In this document: one piece after another, positions 61,288 to 64,000 of the stretch
Numbering within the stretch: position 1 is the stretch's first letter
How the letters are laid out: every line of letters begins with the position of its first letter
From: Fimenecus sp036652055
Lineage (GTDB): Bacteria; Bacillota; Clostridia; Oscillospirales; Acutalibacteraceae
Direction: 5' to 3'
Length of the DNA: 64,000 nt
NCBI GenBank assembly: GCA_036652055.1
Contig: JAVVWP010000001.1
Span: 1 to 64,000 of the forward strand
Translations under genes and position numbers: made by a program
The notes under the pieces: generated by a model
Told to the model about the DNA's origin: nothing
Databases searched by the model: none
Seen by the model: only the letters and a program-made list of their open reading frames with translations

Positions 61288-61842
61288 ATGCAACAAGTAT
61301 TTGACGCCACAAAAGAAAAAATGGAGAAATGTCTTAATTCTCTAAACCACGAACTGAGTTCAATGCGTGCAGGAAGGGCATCAGCTGCTGTTCTTGACAG
61401 GATTTCAGTTGACTATTATGGCTCGCCGACACCAATTGCACAAATGGCTGCTATTTCAGTTTCTGAGGGCAGAATTATTACAATTCAACCTTGGGACGGG
61501 GGAACGCTTGGTGCTATTGAAAAAGCAATTCAAGCATCAGACCTCGGAATAAATCCTCAAAACGATGGTAAAATTATTCGCCTTACATTTGCAGCTCCAA
61601 CAGAAGAAAAAAGAAAACAGCTTGCAAAAGATGTTAAAAACAAGGGTGAAGATGCTAAAATCACTATCCGTTCTATTCGTCGTGACTCTATTGAAGCACT
61701 TAAAAAGCTTAAAAAGAGCAGCGAAATCACTGAAGACGATTTAAGAGATGGTGAGGATACCATTCAAAAAATCACTGATAAATACATCAAAGAAGTTGAC
61801 GAAATGTCAGCTGCCAAAGAAAAAGAAATTATGGAAATTTAG
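61288..61842 (+). CDS. frr: Ribosome recycling factor
   Basis: The 184-residue protein has SMRAGRASAAVLDRISVDYY, IQPWDGGTLGAIEKAI, RLTFAAPTEEKRKQLAKDVK and a long closing helix, the normal RRF layout and length. It splits the post-termination ribosome with EF-G. TTTGGAGG precedes the ATG. It follows pyrH by 34 bases. Confidence 0.96.
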   Translation: MQQVFDATKEKMEKCLNSLNHELSSMRAGRASAAVLDRISVDYYGSPTPIAQMAAISVSEGRIITIQPWDGGTLGAIEKAIQASDLGINPQNDGKIIRLTFAAPTEEKRKQLAKDVKNKGEDAKITIRSIRRDSIEALKKLKKSSEITEDDLRDGEDTIQKITDKYIKEVDEMSAAKEKEIMEI

Positions 61843-61848
61843 CATTTT

Positions 61849-61873
61849 AAGGCGGCTGATATATAGTCGCCTT
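61849..61873 (+). terminator. Hairpin between frr and uppS
   Basis: AAGGCGGCT (61849-61857) pairs with AGTCGCCTT (61865-61873), nine base pairs with one wobble and a seven-base loop. No T-run follows, so it may be a weak terminator or an RNA processing/stability element in the operon. Confidence 0.35.
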
Positions 61874-61941
61874 TAGTGTTACCAAATAAAGATATTAGGG
61901 CTTGGCGTAATAAAATAAACTCGCAGGCATAGGGTGAAAAA

Positions 61942-62676
61942 ATGGATAAAAACAATTTGCCAAAATTTGAAGTTCTGCCACGGCATATAGGTATAATAAT
62001 GGACGGTAATGGTAGATGGGCAAAAAATCAAGGTCTGCCTCGTTACAAAGGGCATATTGAGGGTGCAAAAAATTTCAGGCGAATTGGTGAGCTTGCCGGT
62101 GATTTAGGAATTTCTTGTATCACATTTTATGCGTTTTCAACTGAAAACTGGAAAAGACCTCCCGAGGAGGTTAAAGCAATTATGGACTTGTTTCGTGAAT
62201 ACCTAAAAGAGGTTGACGAGCGAAAACAAGAAAACGAAGAAAAAGGTATAAGAATTAGATTTATAGGTGAAAGAAAAGGGCTTCCGCTTGACATTCTCGC
62301 TATGATGAAACACGCTGAAATGATTTCAAGCGATAAGCATAAAGTAACCTTAAATATTGCTGTGAATTATGGTGGCAGGCAAGAAATTCTATCAAGCGTT
62401 CAAAAAATAGCTTCTCTTGTAAAAAAGGGAAAGCTAAAGCCAAGCGATATAACAGAAGAAATGATAGGCGACAATCTCTATACAAATGATGAGCCTGATC
62501 CTGATTTAATTATTCGCCCAAGCGGTGAATATAGGCTTTCAAACTTTCTCATATGGCAATCGGCGTATTCAGAATTTTGGTATTCAGATGTTTTATGGCC
62601 TGATTTTTCAGAAGAAGATTTTATTGAGGCATTAAGGGCTTTTGAAAAAAGACAGAGGCGTTTCGGCGGAATTTAA
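61942..62676 (+). CDS. uppS: Undecaprenyl diphosphate synthase (isoprenyl transferase)
   Basis: The 244-residue enzyme has HIGIIMDGNGRWAKNQGLPR, with the catalytic Asp of MDGNGRWA, then TFYAFSTENWKRP and DLIIRPSGEYRLSNFLIWQ. It adds isoprene units to make the C55 lipid carrier for wall and polysaccharide synthesis, which ties it to the polysaccharide and MurT genes. GGGTGAAA precedes the ATG. The length is normal. Confidence 0.95.
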   Translation: MDKNNLPKFEVLPRHIGIIMDGNGRWAKNQGLPRYKGHIEGAKNFRRIGELAGDLGISCITFYAFSTENWKRPPEEVKAIMDLFREYLKEVDERKQENEEKGIRIRFIGERKGLPLDILAMMKHAEMISSDKHKVTLNIAVNYGGRQEILSSVQKIASLVKKGKLKPSDITEEMIGDNLYTNDEPDPDLIIRPSGEYRLSNFLIWQSAYSEFWYSDVLWPDFSEEDFIEALRAFEKRQRRFGGI

Positions 62677-62749
62677 AACATTTTAGTGGCGATTTATGAA
62701 AGGGATGGCACGGGCAAAAAAATGAGCCAGTGTCACAAGGGTGATATAT

Positions 62750-63607
62750 ATGGTCAAAAGAATAATAGTCGGTCTGTTATCGGCAGCTTTTGCAATTGGG
62801 GTGCTTTTTGCAATTGACACTCCTGTTTATGCAATTATGATTGCGATATTCACATTTATTGCTGCAAGAGAGATTGAAAAGGTAGTTCAAATCAAGAATA
62901 AGGCAATTTATATATTAAGTTTAGCCTTTTCAATATTTGTGCCGTTTTATTATGAATACAATGATGAGCTTTTGCAAAGAGGAATTAATTTGCCAATAAC
63001 GGCGATACTTGTAATTTATATTTTACTGCTCTTTATATTAATGCTCACAGATTATGAAAACACAAAATTTGAAGATGTAGCGGCAGTTTTAGTAGCTTCG
63101 CTTGCAGTTCCGTGGGGATTTTCAACGCTTATAATGCTTCGTGATGTGAGCGTGACATACCCTGGGGTATACGATAAAATCCACGGTTTGTTTTTTATTC
63201 TATTAGCACTTTTCTGTGCATGGCTTGCAGATACCTGTGCTTATTTTACGGGCAAATTCTTAGGAAAGCATAAGCTGTCGCCAAAAATCAGCCCTAAAAA
63301 GACAATCGAAGGTGCAATCGGCGGAACACTCGGTGCGACAGCTTGTTCAGTAGCACTGTTTGCAGTTTTTGATAATGTTTATTTTACAACACATATACTT
63401 ACATATTGGCAGATAATAATCATTGCACTTGTGCTTTCAACTGTTGGAATGTGCGGTGACCTTACAGCATCTGTTGTTAAACGAAATTTTGGAGTTAAGG
63501 ACTTTGGCAAGCTATTCCCAGGACACGGTGGAGTTATGGACAGGTTTGACAGTGCATTATTTGTGCTTTGTACACTTGTTGCAATTATTACAATTATGAG
63601 GGCATAA
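62750..63607 (+). CDS. cdsA: Phosphatidate cytidylyltransferase
   Basis: The 285-residue membrane protein has about eight membrane segments and the CdsA signature SPKKTIEGAIGG, then MDRFDSALF near the end. It makes CDP-diacylglycerol for phospholipids. The frame opens at a GTG three codons earlier, but AAGGGTGAT before the ATG at 62750 favours this start. It is the fourth gene of the pyrH operon. Confidence 0.95.
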   Translation: MVKRIIVGLLSAAFAIGVLFAIDTPVYAIMIAIFTFIAAREIEKVVQIKNKAIYILSLAFSIFVPFYYEYNDELLQRGINLPITAILVIYILLLFILMLTDYENTKFEDVAAVLVASLAVPWGFSTLIMLRDVSVTYPGVYDKIHGLFFILLALFCAWLADTCAYFTGKFLGKHKLSPKISPKKTIEGAIGGTLGATACSVALFAVFDNVYFTTHILTYWQIIIIALVLSTVGMCGDLTASVVKRNFGVKDFGKLFPGHGGVMDRFDSALFVLCTLVAIITIMRA

Positions 63608-63612
63608 TAATT

Positions 63613-64000
63613 ATGACTAAAAGCTTATCAATATTAGGTTCAACAGGTTCAATCGGAACACAAAGTCTTGATGTCTGCCGCAAATGCGGTTTTGGCGTCG
63701 AGGCTTTAACTGCTTTTTCGAGCGTTGAAATTATAGAAAAACAGGCAAGAGAATTTAATCCTAAAATGGTAGCATTAGTTGATAAAAAAGCGGCAAACGA
63801 CCTAAGAATAAAGCTTGCCGATACCAATATTAAGGTGCTTACAGGAATTGAGGGTGTCTGTGAATGTGCAATGATAGAAACAGCAGATACTGTTTTAAAT
63901 TCAGTTGTTGGAATGGCAGGTTTACTTCCAACACTAAGGGCAATTGAATGCAAAAAAACCATTGCTCTTGCTAACAAAGAAACTTTAGTAGCAGGTGGCC
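63613..64000 (+). CDS. dxr: 1-deoxy-D-xylulose 5-phosphate reductoisomerase, N-terminal part
   Basis: The first 129 residues of DXR are visible before the window ends. The NADPH site SILGSTGSIGTQSLDV opens the protein, and ALANKETLVAGG, the conserved block beside the metal site, ends the visible part. The enzyme commits carbon to the non-mevalonate isoprenoid pathway, which supplies UppS upstream. It starts five bases after the cdsA stop, with no clear ribosome site, so it may rely on coupling. Confidence 0.94.
   Translation, partial: MTKSLSILGSTGSIGTQSLDVCRKCGFGVEALTAFSSVEIIEKQAREFNPKMVALVDKKAANDLRIKLADTNIKVLTGIEGVCECAMIETADTVLNSVVGMAGLLPTLRAIECKKTIALANKETLVAGG

Overview
The window is A+T-rich chromosomal DNA from a spore-forming member of the Clostridia, most likely an anaerobic gut bacterium of the Oscillospiraceae/Ruminococcaceae type (inferred from gene content and gene order, not from a marker phylogeny). 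Supporting features are an uninterrupted sporulation sigma factor sigK, Cys-rich spore-type proteins, class III (anaerobic, oxygen-sensitive) ribonucleotide reductase, MurT/GatD peptidoglycan amidation genes, the Gram-positive order pyrH-frr-uppS-cdsA-dxr, ferredoxin-type proteins, and several intracellular glycosidases that fit host-glycan feeding.

Layout. 1-8920: the distal part of a surface polysaccharide locus (glycosyltransferase end, polysaccharide pyruvyl transferase, Wzx flippase, acyltransferase, FrhB-like ferredoxin protein, then fnlA-fnlB-VanZ-fnlC for UDP-N-acetyl-L-fucosamine). 9027-13083: a potABCD polyamine importer with its own promoter and terminator. 13176-21156: GH2 protein, alpha/beta hydrolase, nucleotidyltransferase-fold protein, unknown membrane protein, and a sialidase/GH35 beta-galactosidase pair. 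21271-24426: the nrd operon under two NrdR-type boxes, in which the glycyl-radical tail of NrdD is a separate 60-residue gene. 24448-29690: sigK, an SGNH/MBOAT O-acetylation pair and two Cys-rich or small spore-type proteins. 29725-32493: a second GH2 enzyme, followed by an intergenic mosaic of repeat elements. 32927-38061: argB-argD-argF and an aldo/keto reductase-ECF-DUF1893 trio. 38077-39149: a small membrane protein preceded by an attenuator-like leader RNA, two tRNAs and a MITE-like inverted repeat. 39194-46353: AzlCD, an acetyltransferase, LemA/DUF2207, MurT, a GatD homologue without its catalytic residues, and a membrane glycosyltransferase. 46368-51489: a membrane-anchored GH25 muramidase and a YtrA-type GntR/ABC operon with a visible operator. 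51519-56317: an operon of FAD protein, SDR and Old Yellow Enzyme-like reductase, with a divergent AraC regulator. 56324-60404: tatD, metG and a NahK-like sugar kinase. 60474-64000: pyrH-frr-uppS-cdsA-dxr (dxr cut by the window edge).

How it fits together. Sialidase, GH35, two GH2 proteins and the NahK-like kinase could release and phosphorylate sugars from mucin or milk-type oligosaccharides; none has a signal peptide, so substrates would have to be imported by transporters outside the window. No CRISPR array, prophage, transposase or origin was seen. The most interesting items are the terminator/antiterminator leader RNA at 38590-38697, the split class III reductase, the catalytically degenerate GatD and first GH2 protein, and the flavin-redox operon at 51519-55404.
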